Shown piece by piece: positions 26,464 through 34,951 of a stretch of DNA of 64,000 bases; position 1 is the stretch's first letter; every line of letters starts with the position of its first letter. A program made the translations under genes and the position numbers. The DNA comes from Effusibacillus dendaii. GTDB taxonomy: Bacteria > Bacillota > Bacilli > Tumebacillales > Effusibacillaceae. A model generated the notes under the pieces. It saw only the letters and a program-made list of their open reading frames with translations. It had not been told where the DNA came from and did not search any database. Location of the stretch: positions 1,481,001-1,545,000 of the forward strand of contig NZ_AP023366.1 of the NCBI RefSeq assembly GCF_015097055.1. Reading direction: 5' to 3'.

Positions 26464-26646
26464 TTATTGTTTTGCCTTGCCGATTTCATTTGCGATATGG
26501 GTAAATACGTCAACCAATTCCTGGCGAAACGCGATTAAGGTAGAAATCACCGCAACCGCAATCAATCCCAGTATCAGGCCGTATTCGCTTAAAGCTTGTC
26601 CCTCTTCTATCCTCCAAAATTTTTTTGCGGTTCGTTTCAGCCACAT
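26464..26646 (-). CDS. flp: Flp-family type IVb pilin
   Basis: 60 residues. Basic leader, then EEG/QALSEYGLILGLIAVAVIS with the Flp motif G-xxxx-EY at the processing site and a hydrophobic helix. ATG 26646 follows GGGAGGAG; upstream in-frame starts lack one. This is the major subunit of the tad pilus. No prepilin peptidase (TadV) is encoded in the window. Confidence 0.92.
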   Translation of the reverse strand: MWLKRTAKKFWRIEEGQALSEYGLILGLIAVAVISTLIAFRQELVDVFTHIANEIGKAKQ

Positions 26647-26664
26647 ATAGACTCCTCCCACACT

Positions 26665-27318
26665 CTAGTTTCGTTCCACCTTAACCGTAAACCCGTTTGT
26701 AACCAGATCATAATTTTTCATGAACACCGCTTCATTTGGAAAATCAAATCGTATGGGCCTTGCGTCGCCGGGTTTCAACTGACCTATGTCCTTATCCGAC
26801 AGATCAAATGGCCCACTGGCAATAGGAGACCCTGCCTGATCCTGAAGTGTAACGGTAATTCTTTTCAAAACACCAGCCGTCAGAGTTTGATTGGGGATGC
26901 CATTTCGGATCATCCCAAACACTCGAATCGCACCGTCTGCCTGTTTGTCTGCATAAACAACTGTTACATCCACATCTCCCTCTATAATAGGTGGATAAAT
27001 TTGCAACGCTTCTTCATACTCTTTGACCAGTTCAGGCGGCCATAGGTTTTTTTGTTGTTCAGGAATAACCAATCGCGGCTCTACCCATTTGCCGCCTTGG
27101 GCAAGTAACGCCTGTCGCCGGTTCAGCAATTCTTCCCGTTCTGCTGCCATTGCATGGTCCTCGATAGTCAAGTTTGCCAGACCGTTCGAACCGTCTGTTT
27201 GGGGAGAGATTTTAACTATCGATGAATTTGGGGCAGGGGCCGAATCATTCGGACTGCTGCATCCCATCAAAACCAGAATGCCGAACATAAGAGAGACTCC
27301 ATATCGAATCAGAAACAA
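26665..27318 (-). CDS. Unknown lipoprotein in the tad operon
   Basis: 217 residues from TTG 27318 (AGGAGGTTAACAAG upstream). Lipobox LVLMGC (Cys about 20). A central helical part (MAAEREELLNRRQALLAQ) precedes a C-terminal beta domain resembling a SLAP- or FxLYD-like domain (DVTVVYADKQADGAIRVFGMIRNG). Position between TadC and the pilin suggests an accessory or surface-anchoring part of the pilus system. Confidence 0.75.
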   Translation of the reverse strand: MFLIRYGVSLMFGILVLMGCSSPNDSAPAPNSSIVKISPQTDGSNGLANLTIEDHAMAAEREELLNRRQALLAQGGKWVEPRLVIPEQQKNLWPPELVKEYEEALQIYPPIIEGDVDVTVVYADKQADGAIRVFGMIRNGIPNQTLTAGVLKRITVTLQDQAGSPIASGPFDLSDKDIGQLKPGDARPIRFDFPNEAVFMKNYDLVTNGFTVKVERN

Positions 27319-27352
27319 CTTGTTAACCTCCTGTACAAAATGATCGGGATGT

Positions 27353-28282
27353 TTACGGCTGCATTAGAAATTTAGCCGCTTGAATCAAAACTGGTCCGAG
27401 AATAAAGATGATAATCGCTGGAAATACAAGCAACAGAAGTGGAAAAAACATTTTTAGAGAGGCCTGTTGGCCCAATTGTTGCGCTTTCTTCTTGCGAGTG
27501 TTCCATAATTCAACCGATTGTTTTCGGAGTACTTGCGCGATGCCGGTACCCCGTTCCAAATTTTGTGTTACCGCCGACACAAACCGATTAACTTCTTCCA
27601 CTTGGCATCTGTGCGCCATTCGCTGTAGCGATTCTGCCAACGCCATACCAAACGAAGCATCTTTGACTACTCTTCGCAATTCTTGGACGACCTCTCCTTT
27701 ACCAGTTCCGACCGTTCCCTGAAGAGCCGGAAACAGCTGCAATCCTGCTTCACTCATAACCGCCAGTGTGCTCAATATATAAGGGAATTCCCTTCGTATT
27801 TGCCTCTTGCGCCGATTGATTTTCTGCCGCAGCCATAGATTGGGAAGCCAATAACCGAAAGAAGCGGCAAGAATACCCATCCCGATAAAAAGAGAACCTG
27901 CCTTTATCCCCAAAAGCACAAAGTAAGCAAGACACCCCGCAGCAGTCAGGCTTTTCAGACCATACATCCCTTCCACTGTATACACATCTTCCAACCCGGC
28001 GTTGATCAGCTGCCGTTGAATTTTCTGCCGAGTGGTTGGCGAAATGGATGGATGGAGCAGAACGGCCATTCTTTGCAGAAAAAAATTTATACGTGTTAAA
28101 AGTTGTTTGACTAAAGGTGCATCGGGCCTGCTTGCAGAATTTGTTGCAGAATGCAGCGATGAAACGCTTATCGTCTGCAGACGAATCAATCTTTGTTTGA
28201 TCGCTAGTTCCCGCAGTAATCGTCTAGGGAACAACAGCAAAACGACGCAAATAAACGTCATGCAGCAAATCCAAAACGGCAT
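27353..28282 (-). CDS. tadC: Tad secretion inner-membrane protein TadC
   Basis: 309 residues with a type II secretion F domain (about 150-290: FPYILSTLAVMSEAGLQLFPALQ, FGMALAESLQRMAHR) and membrane segments at the N-terminus, centre and C-terminus. GAGGTGAATAC precedes the ATG. Partner of TadB in the pilus platform. Confidence 0.9.
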   Translation of the reverse strand: MPFWICCMTFICVVLLLFPRRLLRELAIKQRLIRLQTISVSSLHSATNSASRPDAPLVKQLLTRINFFLQRMAVLLHPSISPTTRQKIQRQLINAGLEDVYTVEGMYGLKSLTAAGCLAYFVLLGIKAGSLFIGMGILAASFGYWLPNLWLRQKINRRKRQIRREFPYILSTLAVMSEAGLQLFPALQGTVGTGKGEVVQELRRVVKDASFGMALAESLQRMAHRCQVEEVNRFVSAVTQNLERGTGIAQVLRKQSVELWNTRKKKAQQLGQQASLKMFFPLLLLVFPAIIIFILGPVLIQAAKFLMQP

Positions 28283-28310
28283 TTTGTATTCACCTCACAC
28301 ATCAATCGAA

Positions 28311-29222
28311 TCACACATCAATCGAAAGAATGTAACGGGCCAGAAAGAAATTTGCGAATAACAACAACGTACCGATAAACAACAGTCCTGTACCCAGCGG
28401 GGATTCGTACATCGGCTGCAGATAGCCAGGATTCAACAGAAGAATTGTCACTATAATGACAATGGGTGTGAAGGTTAATACGTTCGATTCGAGACGTTTT
28501 TGCGAGGTGGCCACTTTAATCTCTTCCTGGATTTCTATTTTATCTGCGATCATTTCTGCCGTATTGTTCATGACTTCCGCCAGATTGCCTCCTTTTGCCC
28601 GGACGATCAAAATCGCATCTGCAAACTGTGCAAGCTCTTCAATACCTACCGCAGATTTAAACTTAAGCAGGGAATCCTCCATCGAGTAACCAAACTGTAA
28701 ATTACGATTTAACTTTTCTATCTCTTCCCACATCGGCTTGTCTCTGCTGGTGGAAAATTCGGTTTGCAGGTCGAATTGACATTTTAAAAATGCTGTTTCC
28801 AAAGAACTGCCCGCTTTTACAGAGTTGGTTATGGATGAAAGAACATTGCGAAACTGAATCAACATCAGTTGTTTTCGTTTAATCGCTCGCTGATATTCAC
28901 GTATCCGCGGGTATATCAGGCCAACAAAACCAAATAGAAACGCATAAAAACCATTCCGAAAAAACAGCCAACCGATTGAAAAACAGAACATAAACAGAAC
29001 GGTTGGCACCAGAAAAGCAAAAACCGTTTTGTGTTTTACCTGAACCGATGAATGCCTGCGATTGGAGGGCCGATCCGCAGCACCGGATTTCAGTTGACGG
29101 ATACGTTTCACCAGTGTCCGGTTGTCTGGCAAATTTCCGTATCTTGCGAGCTGCACAATTTCTTTTAGTAAACGAAGCAGACAGAACATGGAAATCAATA
29201 TGGAAAAATAGGTAATCCACAT
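28311..29222 (-). CDS. tadB: Tad secretion inner-membrane protein TadB
   Basis: 303 residues, T2SSF domain (FRNVLSSITNSVKAGSSLETAFLKCQ, EELAQFADAILIVRAKGGNLAEVM). ATG 29222 (MWITYF...) lies 4 bp after AGGGG and overlaps the tadA stop region. A longer frame to 29285 would run inside tadA without a ribosome site. Confidence 0.9.
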   Translation of the reverse strand: MWITYFSILISMFCLLRLLKEIVQLARYGNLPDNRTLVKRIRQLKSGAADRPSNRRHSSVQVKHKTVFAFLVPTVLFMFCFSIGWLFFRNGFYAFLFGFVGLIYPRIREYQRAIKRKQLMLIQFRNVLSSITNSVKAGSSLETAFLKCQFDLQTEFSTSRDKPMWEEIEKLNRNLQFGYSMEDSLLKFKSAVGIEELAQFADAILIVRAKGGNLAEVMNNTAEMIADKIEIQEEIKVATSQKRLESNVLTFTPIVIIVTILLLNPGYLQPMYESPLGTGLLFIGTLLLFANFFLARYILSIDV

Positions 29223-29230
29223 AAATCCCC

Positions 29231-30595
29231 TCATTTTCCATTGGCCGCAAGCATCGGATGAGAAGGTAACCCTGCTGCCAGCCACTTGTCAGTTCGTCGT
29301 ATGACCTCTCCTGTTGCCGCCAAATGCCCCATTAACATTCCTTCATCCGTGACTCCGGTTGTTTTCCATCGAGCAATTTCTGCAAATGTAATTTCTCCCT
29401 CACGCATACCCCGCACCTCACCGATTTGCATGACTCGCCGTGATCCGTCACGCAGACGCCCGAGATGGACCACCAATTCCACACCGGCCGCAATTTGCTT
29501 GCGGATGGCAGAGACGGGCAGTTCCAGGCCTGACATCAAAACCATAGTCTCCAGTCGTGACAGCATATCTTCTGCTGAATTCGCATGACCCGTCGTTAAT
29601 GAACCTTCATGACCCGTATTCATCGCCTGCAGCATATCTAACGCTTCCCCTCCCCGTACCTCGCCCACAATAATTCGGTCAGGTCGCATGCGAAGCGCCG
29701 AACGGACAAGATCGCGCATCGTAATTTCCCCTTTCCCTTCCGTATTCGGTGGGCGTGTTTCCAATTGCACCAAGTTCGGTATATGTGACAACTTCAATTC
29801 CGCCGCATCTTCGACGGTAATGATTCGTTCGTCAGCAGGTATGAACATACTGAGCGCGTTTAAAAAAGTGGTCTTTCCGGAACCTGTGCCGCCACAAACG
29901 ACAATGTTAAAACGGGCCTGTACCAACCGCGCCAACAATTCGGCAATCGGTTCCTGCAGTGCGCCAAAATTGACCAATTGTTCCATCGTATAGGGGACGT
30001 CCGGAAATTTCCTGATCGTCAACACAGGGCCGCCCAGCGATACGGGACGAATCACTGCATTCACCCTGGAGCCGTCTGACAACCTCGCATCCACAATAGG
30101 ATCGCTTTCATCGACCTTACGGTTTATGGGGGCGACAATTTTCTCAATTACATGAAGCAGATCCGTTTCCGAAGGGAACGAAAGCGGCAATCCCTGTTCC
30201 GTGACAACCGGCAGCAGGCGGCCTGATTTTTCAATAAAAATTTGACTGATTCCATTTACCATGATCTCCGTAATTTCCGGATCTTTTATAAGTGAATCGA
30301 TGACGCCATATCCGGTCAACTGACGCAAAATTTCTTCGGTAAGCTGCTGCCTGTCCACCAAGGTCATAACAAATGAGGGAAACAAAGATTCTTTCTTCTC
30401 GTCGAGTATGTTCCATATCCGTTTCCGCAGTTGATCTGGCAGGCGAAATAACGATTCGTCTCTTTCCGATTGGTCAACGATCTGTTCCCGTACTGCATTT
30501 TTTAAAGCAAGAATCGTAGGCGCCTGCTCTGCTGAACTGGTTTCTTCTGATCCGGCCAGTTCCCTCATTCGTTTGATTGATTCTTCAACTCCCAC
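29231..30595 (-). CDS. tadA: Tad pilus assembly/secretion ATPase TadA (CpaF)
   Basis: 454 residues. GSPII/IV ATPase with Walker A GGTGSGKTTFLNAL (about 237-250), Asp box and Walker B (RMRPDRIIVGEVRGGEALDMLQAM), His box (TGHEGSLTTGHANS). Starts with GTG at 30595 (AAAGGGG upstream) and overlaps cpaE by 11 bp. Powers Flp pilus assembly from the cytoplasm. Confidence 0.94.
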   Translation of the reverse strand: MGVEESIKRMRELAGSEETSSAEQAPTILALKNAVREQIVDQSERDESLFRLPDQLRKRIWNILDEKKESLFPSFVMTLVDRQQLTEEILRQLTGYGVIDSLIKDPEITEIMVNGISQIFIEKSGRLLPVVTEQGLPLSFPSETDLLHVIEKIVAPINRKVDESDPIVDARLSDGSRVNAVIRPVSLGGPVLTIRKFPDVPYTMEQLVNFGALQEPIAELLARLVQARFNIVVCGGTGSGKTTFLNALSMFIPADERIITVEDAAELKLSHIPNLVQLETRPPNTEGKGEITMRDLVRSALRMRPDRIIVGEVRGGEALDMLQAMNTGHEGSLTTGHANSAEDMLSRLETMVLMSGLELPVSAIRKQIAAGVELVVHLGRLRDGSRRVMQIGEVRGMREGEITFAEIARWKTTGVTDEGMLMGHLAATGEVIRRTDKWLAAGLPSHPMLAANGK

Positions 30596-31856
30596 GCTGC
30601 AAAACCCCTTTCCAGCCGGACCGCTTCAAGCTGAGTTCTTTTTGAGAAAAAACGGGCGCCAACAGGTGGGCAATCCGGCGAAAATACGATTGGATTGGCA
30701 GATGGGCTTTCTCGGCCAATAGAATTCCCTGGTTCGCACAATATTGAATCGGATCTGGTGTTTCCGGGATCGTTTCTGCCACTGGCATCCCCAGCACCGA
30801 TTCCAATTCGCCAACAGGAAAATGAGAGGCCGGTGTATGCCGATTCATCAACAGATACCGATTTTGCAAATCGTTCGGGAACGATTGGACGATATCCAGC
30901 ACCGACAAAATAGAAAGGTTGGCGGAAACATCAGGAGTTGTTATGTAAAAAAGATCGGTTGCCCAGTTCAGAAGAGAAATATTTTTATCCGACAATTCGA
31001 TCGATGTATCCACAATGACCACTTCATATTGCATATTCAAAATCTGGCGAACCAGGAGATCTGTCTGATCGATAGTCAGTCCGCTCATTTTAAACGGGGC
31101 GGCTGCTGTCAGGACATCCAGCTTTTTTCCCTGCAGTTCAATGGTTTGAATGGATTTGCACAATATATCGTGCAGCTCACCGTTCCATCCGGAATCGACG
31201 CCTGCATCACTGACCGCCAGTTCCAGCATGCGAATCGCCTCCGACAATCCCTTTGTGCGGTATGGAAGACCCAAGGCCGCTTCTGTGTGACCGAAAACGG
31301 AGAAGTCAACCAGCAATGTTCGTTTGTCTTTTCGCGCGAGTTGGCAGGCCGTGTTGACCGCAAGCGTGGTTTTGCCCACACCTCCTTTTGGAGAATAGAA
31401 TAGACCGATGCGCCGATCCGGTTCAGTGAATGTCTGAGCGACTTGATTAAATTTGCCGGTTTGATTGGGGTGCAGGGATGTAATTCTTTGTGTGTAAATG
31501 GACATCGGAGAATATTTGTAGATCCATTCAAAAGAGGGCTGCGCCTGATGAAATTGCAAATTGTGCAGATCATGCAGCGTTTCCGTGACAATCATTATTT
31601 TTAAAACGCCTTGCTGGATCATTTCCGACAGTTCGGCATCCGGATTGTTCAATAAGACGCGATTTACAATTACTACATGAACTTCGTTCAGTTCAAGAAA
31701 AATCTTTAGTTCTTCAAGCGAGGACGCTGTTTTTACGACCTCAATCAGTCGCTTCTGCCGTTCATAATAACGACAGATTTCCTGCCGGTACGATTCGTCC
31801 GGATCCACTAAGGCGACCCATAAGGACGGTTTCTGACCGCTGGGTATGCGATTCAT
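30585..31856 (-). CDS. cpaE: CpaE/TadZ-like pilus localisation ATPase
   Basis: 423 residues. Receiver-like N-terminal domain (WVALVDPDESYRQEICRYY, about 1-120) without an obvious complete phosphorylation pocket, then a MinD/ParA ATPase with deviant Walker A SPKGGVGKTTLAVNTACQLA near 155-174. TadZ/CpaE proteins place the tad machine in the cell. Second gene of the operon. Confidence 0.88.
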   Translation of the reverse strand: MNRIPSGQKPSLWVALVDPDESYRQEICRYYERQKRLIEVVKTASSLEELKIFLELNEVHVVIVNRVLLNNPDAELSEMIQQGVLKIMIVTETLHDLHNLQFHQAQPSFEWIYKYSPMSIYTQRITSLHPNQTGKFNQVAQTFTEPDRRIGLFYSPKGGVGKTTLAVNTACQLARKDKRTLLVDFSVFGHTEAALGLPYRTKGLSEAIRMLELAVSDAGVDSGWNGELHDILCKSIQTIELQGKKLDVLTAAAPFKMSGLTIDQTDLLVRQILNMQYEVVIVDTSIELSDKNISLLNWATDLFYITTPDVSANLSILSVLDIVQSFPNDLQNRYLLMNRHTPASHFPVGELESVLGMPVAETIPETPDPIQYCANQGILLAEKAHLPIQSYFRRIAHLLAPVFSQKELSLKRSGWKGVLQRGS

Positions 31857-31889
31857 TTGTAAACACCCGCCTGTTCAACAAATTCAGAG

Positions 31890-32621
31890 TTAACGTGAAA
31901 GCCTTGAAAAGTTTACAGAAGAAGGTTTGGCAGTTTCTCCGTTCCAGGGGTTTAAAGCCAAATCAATTTTGCCGTCCCGTTTTGCCAGCGCCAATGTGAC
32001 TGCATCCTGAGGCGCAAGCAACAGGGTGACATGCTGGACCAATCCTTGTTTGCCAAGCGAATCGGGTTGTTTGGAAAAAGACAGTTGTTCCACGTCAAAA
32101 ACTTCTATCTGCTGCAAAATCATATTCGAAAATTCATTGCCGCTTTTGTTTGCGTCAGATGTAAAAATGACATCCACCAAGTCTCCCTTCTGGAGCATGT
32201 TGTTGACTGCCGACTCGGGATCTAAAGCGACAGACATGAGCCGCCTGTCTTTTGGTATAAAGTTTTTCACATCAACGGATCCGTCTCCTTTTACATAGGT
32301 CTGCCGATGTTCAGGAAAGATCAGCACTTTCGGATCCATCTGAATGGGGCTGCCGGCCGTGATTTTCTGCAAAGTGATGCCGCCCACGATATCCTCCACC
32401 CGGCTGGCCGCATGGCGTAACAGCGTATCAGCCGTTTTTTTCTCGGCCTGCACAATTTGTAACATATCTGTTTTCACTTCCACGTTGACCGGGATTTCCG
32501 ATTTGGCCACAACAACAGGTACAGTTTGCCGCAAAGAGTCTAAATAAGTGTAAATTGCATACGAAATGGCTCCCGCACAAAGAAGAATCAAAACAAACCG
32601 CCAACTGATTCGGCTAATCAA
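31890..32621 (-). CDS. cpaB: Flp pilus assembly protein CpaB
   Basis: 243 residues: one N-terminal membrane helix, SAF domain (VPVVVAKSEIPVNVEVKTDMLQIV), then the RcpC/CpaB region (MSVALDPESAVNNMLQKGDLVDVIFT). The start is probably TTG 32621, six bases after a perfect AAAGGAGG; the frame reaches 32663, but that part overlaps the leader terminator. First gene of the tad operon. Confidence 0.88.
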   Translation of the reverse strand: MISRISWRFVLILLCAGAISYAIYTYLDSLRQTVPVVVAKSEIPVNVEVKTDMLQIVQAEKKTADTLLRHAASRVEDIVGGITLQKITAGSPIQMDPKVLIFPEHRQTYVKGDGSVDVKNFIPKDRRLMSVALDPESAVNNMLQKGDLVDVIFTSDANKSGNEFSNMILQQIEVFDVEQLSFSKQPDSLGKQGLVQHVTLLLAPQDAVTLALAKRDGKIDLALNPWNGETAKPSSVNFSRLSR

Positions 32622-32644
32622 ACGAAAGCCTCCTTTAAAACAAT

Positions 32645-32674
32645 AAAAAAAACCGTTCCCCAAATGAGAACGGT
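32645..32674 (-). terminator. Leader terminator (putative attenuator) before cpaB
   Basis: In minus sense ACCGTTC (32674-32668), 9-nt loop, GAACGGT (32658-32652), then seven T. It lies between a strong promoter and cpaB with no gene upstream on that strand to terminate. AACGG just 5' of it can pair with CCGTT of the first arm, giving an alternative hairpin. Confidence 0.8.
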
Positions 32675-32690
32675 GCTTCCGTTACGATTT

Positions 32691-32718
32691 ATTATATCAT
32701 GTTCGATAGCCAAGTCAA
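32691..32718 (-). promoter_or_regulatory. tad operon promoter
   Basis: Minus-strand TTGACT (32713-32718), 16-bp spacer, perfect TATAAT (32691-32696). Expected transcript start near 32684, about ten bases before the leader terminator. Confidence 0.8.
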
Positions 32719-32826
32719 CCCATTTTCCGAAAAATCTGGAACCAGCCAGAAGTCCCTTTCTCACCAAATACAAAACGTGATATGATGGTGAAAAGCTCCA
32801 TCCATATTTCCTAAAGGGGGCTAAAC

Positions 32827-33177
32827 ATGAATCGATTTATCCCTGTCAAATCCCTTGCCGGTGAACTGAAACGGACTGAAATACGGCGTGGCATCGGTTA
32901 CCGGCTGACAACCAGGGAGTTTATTTTACAGCGGGATGACCAAACCTATCATATATTGTTCGAAGACATTCTGGGCCTTATTGAACGGAAAGCAGAAGAT
33001 GGGCGTCCCGATGAGAAAGGAACACACAAGATTATTACGAACCGGATCCGTGTTTATAATCGGAGCGGTGTTTTTGAAAAAGGCGCAACTACGTTTTACG
33101 CATCACTGTCCGACAATTTCTGCAAACTGTTTGTCTACTATCTGGAACGTTCTCATCGCCCGGCTTCGGGAATTTAA
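32827..33177 (+). CDS. Unknown 116-residue protein
   Basis: ATG follows AAAGGGGGC. No membrane segments; mixed beta-type sequence (GYRLTTREFILQRDDQTYHILFEDILGLIE) ending in an aromatic-rich helix (LSDNFCKLFVYYLERSHR). Divergent from the tad operon and followed by a terminator. No family recognised. Confidence 0.7.
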   Translation: MNRFIPVKSLAGELKRTEIRRGIGYRLTTREFILQRDDQTYHILFEDILGLIERKAEDGRPDEKGTHKIITNRIRVYNRSGVFEKGATTFYASLSDNFCKLFVYYLERSHRPASGI

Positions 33178-33195
33178 CCGCTTACTCGACCAAAT

Positions 33196-33236
33196 AAAGC
33201 ATCGGCGGATCAGCCTGAATCCAACCGATGCTTTTT
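33196..33236 (+). terminator. Intrinsic terminator
   Basis: AAAGCATCGG (33196-33205) pairs with CCGATGCTTT (33225-33234), with further T after it. Confidence 0.82.
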
Positions 33237-33264
33237 CTCAATTTGAACGGGAGGCGTTACCTTG

Positions 33265-33498
33265 ATGCAACCCTCTGACGACAAAAACAAAAATAATCCA
33301 AACAATCCGTATCGCGCGATCGGGGTAGTTTCCGCAATTGGTACCGATCTGGCAGCCTGCCTGATTGGCGGCGTTTATCTAGGCAGATGGGTGGATGGTT
33401 ACTTTGGAACCGCACCCGCATTTTTGCTGATCGGACTGTTTGTTGGTTTGGCGACTGGTATATACAGCATGATCCAACTTGTCAAACGTTTTCTTTAG
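33265..33498 (+). CDS. AtpZ/AtpI-family membrane protein
   Basis: 77 residues, polar Asp/Asn/Lys N-terminus, two membrane segments (GVVSAIGTDLAACLIGGVYLGRWVDGYFG and FLLIGLFVGLATGIYSMIQLV) with the AtpZ signature G-x-x-x-G-x-W-x-D. Family members sit beside F-type ATPase genes and may help c-ring assembly or magnesium/calcium transport; no atp genes follow here. TTG 33262 is an alternative start. The 3' end overlaps the convergent gene by 4 bp. Confidence 0.85.
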   Translation: MQPSDDKNKNNPNNPYRAIGVVSAIGTDLAACLIGGVYLGRWVDGYFGTAPAFLLIGLFVGLATGIYSMIQLVKRFL

Positions 33499-34073
33499 AA
33501 GGAAGATCGCTTTTCTGTACGCAAGACCTGATCCACTTTAGCCAATTGTTCCACCAATTCCTGCAAGGTTTTGTGAATTTCTGCTTCTTTTTCTGATTCT
33601 CCAGCCGATCTCGCTTCCAAATATTTGTCCATATTCAGATAAATATGACCCAACAGCGCTTCTCTCGTAATGCGCAGTTCAAAATCCGGCGGTTCTTTCG
33701 ACTCGACAAACGGCCCTTCATCCATAATCAATCCGTTGCTGTAAACGGTTCGCCACATATGATTGCGTCCACTTCCGTATTTTTCTCCCCGTAGTCCTGC
33801 GATTTGAATCAGTAAATCGATCGACTCCATCAACCGGCCGTCGCCCTTTTTGATCCGTAAATAATCGATATGCAGTTGATAATGCAATTCCTGCTCATAC
33901 AGATAAAAGGTGATTGTCTCATCTTGCTGCATCAATGAGAGGGCTGTCATTTTGCCGCGAACCCGTTCCTCCGGGACGAGTCCCAATTTCCGAATTGACC
34001 GTTTCCATTTGAGCAAATCACCATGCGTAATCTCGCCTGCCACGTTTCGGAAAATCACAACTTCTTCCACCAC
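33495..34073 (-). CDS. Unknown 192-residue protein
   Basis: Likely starts at GTG 34073, eight bases after AAGGAGG; the ATG at 34091 lies upstream of that site. No membrane segments. Basic N-terminus (LKWKRSIRKLGLVPEERVRGKMTAL) and acidic helical C-terminus. Several segments look beta-like (ETITFYLYEQELHYQLHIDYLRIKKGDG). No family recognised. Confidence 0.65.
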   Translation of the reverse strand: MVEEVVIFRNVAGEITHGDLLKWKRSIRKLGLVPEERVRGKMTALSLMQQDETITFYLYEQELHYQLHIDYLRIKKGDGRLMESIDLLIQIAGLRGEKYGSGRNHMWRTVYSNGLIMDEGPFVESKEPPDFELRITREALLGHIYLNMDKYLEARSAGESEKEAEIHKTLQELVEQLAKVDQVLRTEKRSSF

Positions 34074-34213
34074 AGCCTCCCCCTCCTTCATTAATAGAGG
34101 CTGAATTTGTATATCTTATGAGACTGGGACAGAAAAGTGTTGAGGCAAATGCCATATTCCGCATTTTTTTATGGTACTATAGAAAACGTAAATGATTTAA
34201 TGGGGGAATTATA

Positions 34214-34891
34214 ATGCGATCTTTTCAACCAGACAGACGGAAAAACCGCTGGAAAACGGCGCCCCTCTTGCTGATCGCCCTTAATATGACCGGATGCGGC
34301 GGGATGAGCACCCCATCATCTGCACCAGACAGCACACCAAGTCATCATTCTCACTCGTCCCAACAGGAAGCATCTTCTCCTTCGCTTTCCGTATTGGGGC
34401 AGATCCAACCGTTTACTTTACAAAGCACAACCGGACAGCAGGTTTCGCTCGACAAAGATCTGCAGGCGAAAACGAAGCTGGTTTATTTTTTCTATACGAA
34501 CTGCCCTGATGTATGCCCGATTACGACAAAACGAATGGAAAACATGCTGCAGCTGATGAAACAGCAGAACCTGTCCTCGTCAGACGTCAAGCTCATTTCG
34601 ATCACGTTGGATCCAAAAAGGGATACGCAGGAAGCGATTCAGCAGTTTTCCAAAAAGTATAAAGTGGATCCGGCTTACTGGTTTTTCCTGCGGGGCGATG
34701 CGGAGCAGACGAAATCGATCATGAACCAGTTTCATGCGGACGCTGACGAGTTGCCAAGCGGGATGTTCATGCACAGTGACCGTATGTACCTGCTTGACGA
34801 TAAAAACCAGTTGCGTGCCACTTATGTAATGGGAACCGATGTAAAAGATGAAGATGTCGTCAACGACGTCAAGAAACTGCTCGGAAAATAA
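34214..34891 (+). CDS. SCO1/SenC-family copper chaperone lipoprotein
   Basis: 225 residues: lipoprotein signal (LNMTGC), a His/Ser-rich linker (SHHSHSS) that could bind metal, and a thioredoxin-like SCO domain with Cys pair NCPDVCPI and the distal His in GMFMHSDRMYLL. Delivers copper to the CuA centre of cytochrome oxidase outside the membrane. Supports an aerobic respiratory lifestyle. Confidence 0.92.
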   Translation: MRSFQPDRRKNRWKTAPLLLIALNMTGCGGMSTPSSAPDSTPSHHSHSSQQEASSPSLSVLGQIQPFTLQSTTGQQVSLDKDLQAKTKLVYFFYTNCPDVCPITTKRMENMLQLMKQQNLSSSDVKLISITLDPKRDTQEAIQQFSKKYKVDPAYWFFLRGDAEQTKSIMNQFHADADELPSGMFMHSDRMYLLDDKNQLRATYVMGTDVKDEDVVNDVKKLLGK

Positions 34892-34951
34892 AAACTTGGC
34901 GATTCCTCTTTCAATACCGGATCTTATTTTCACAGGGAAAGTGAGCTGCAC

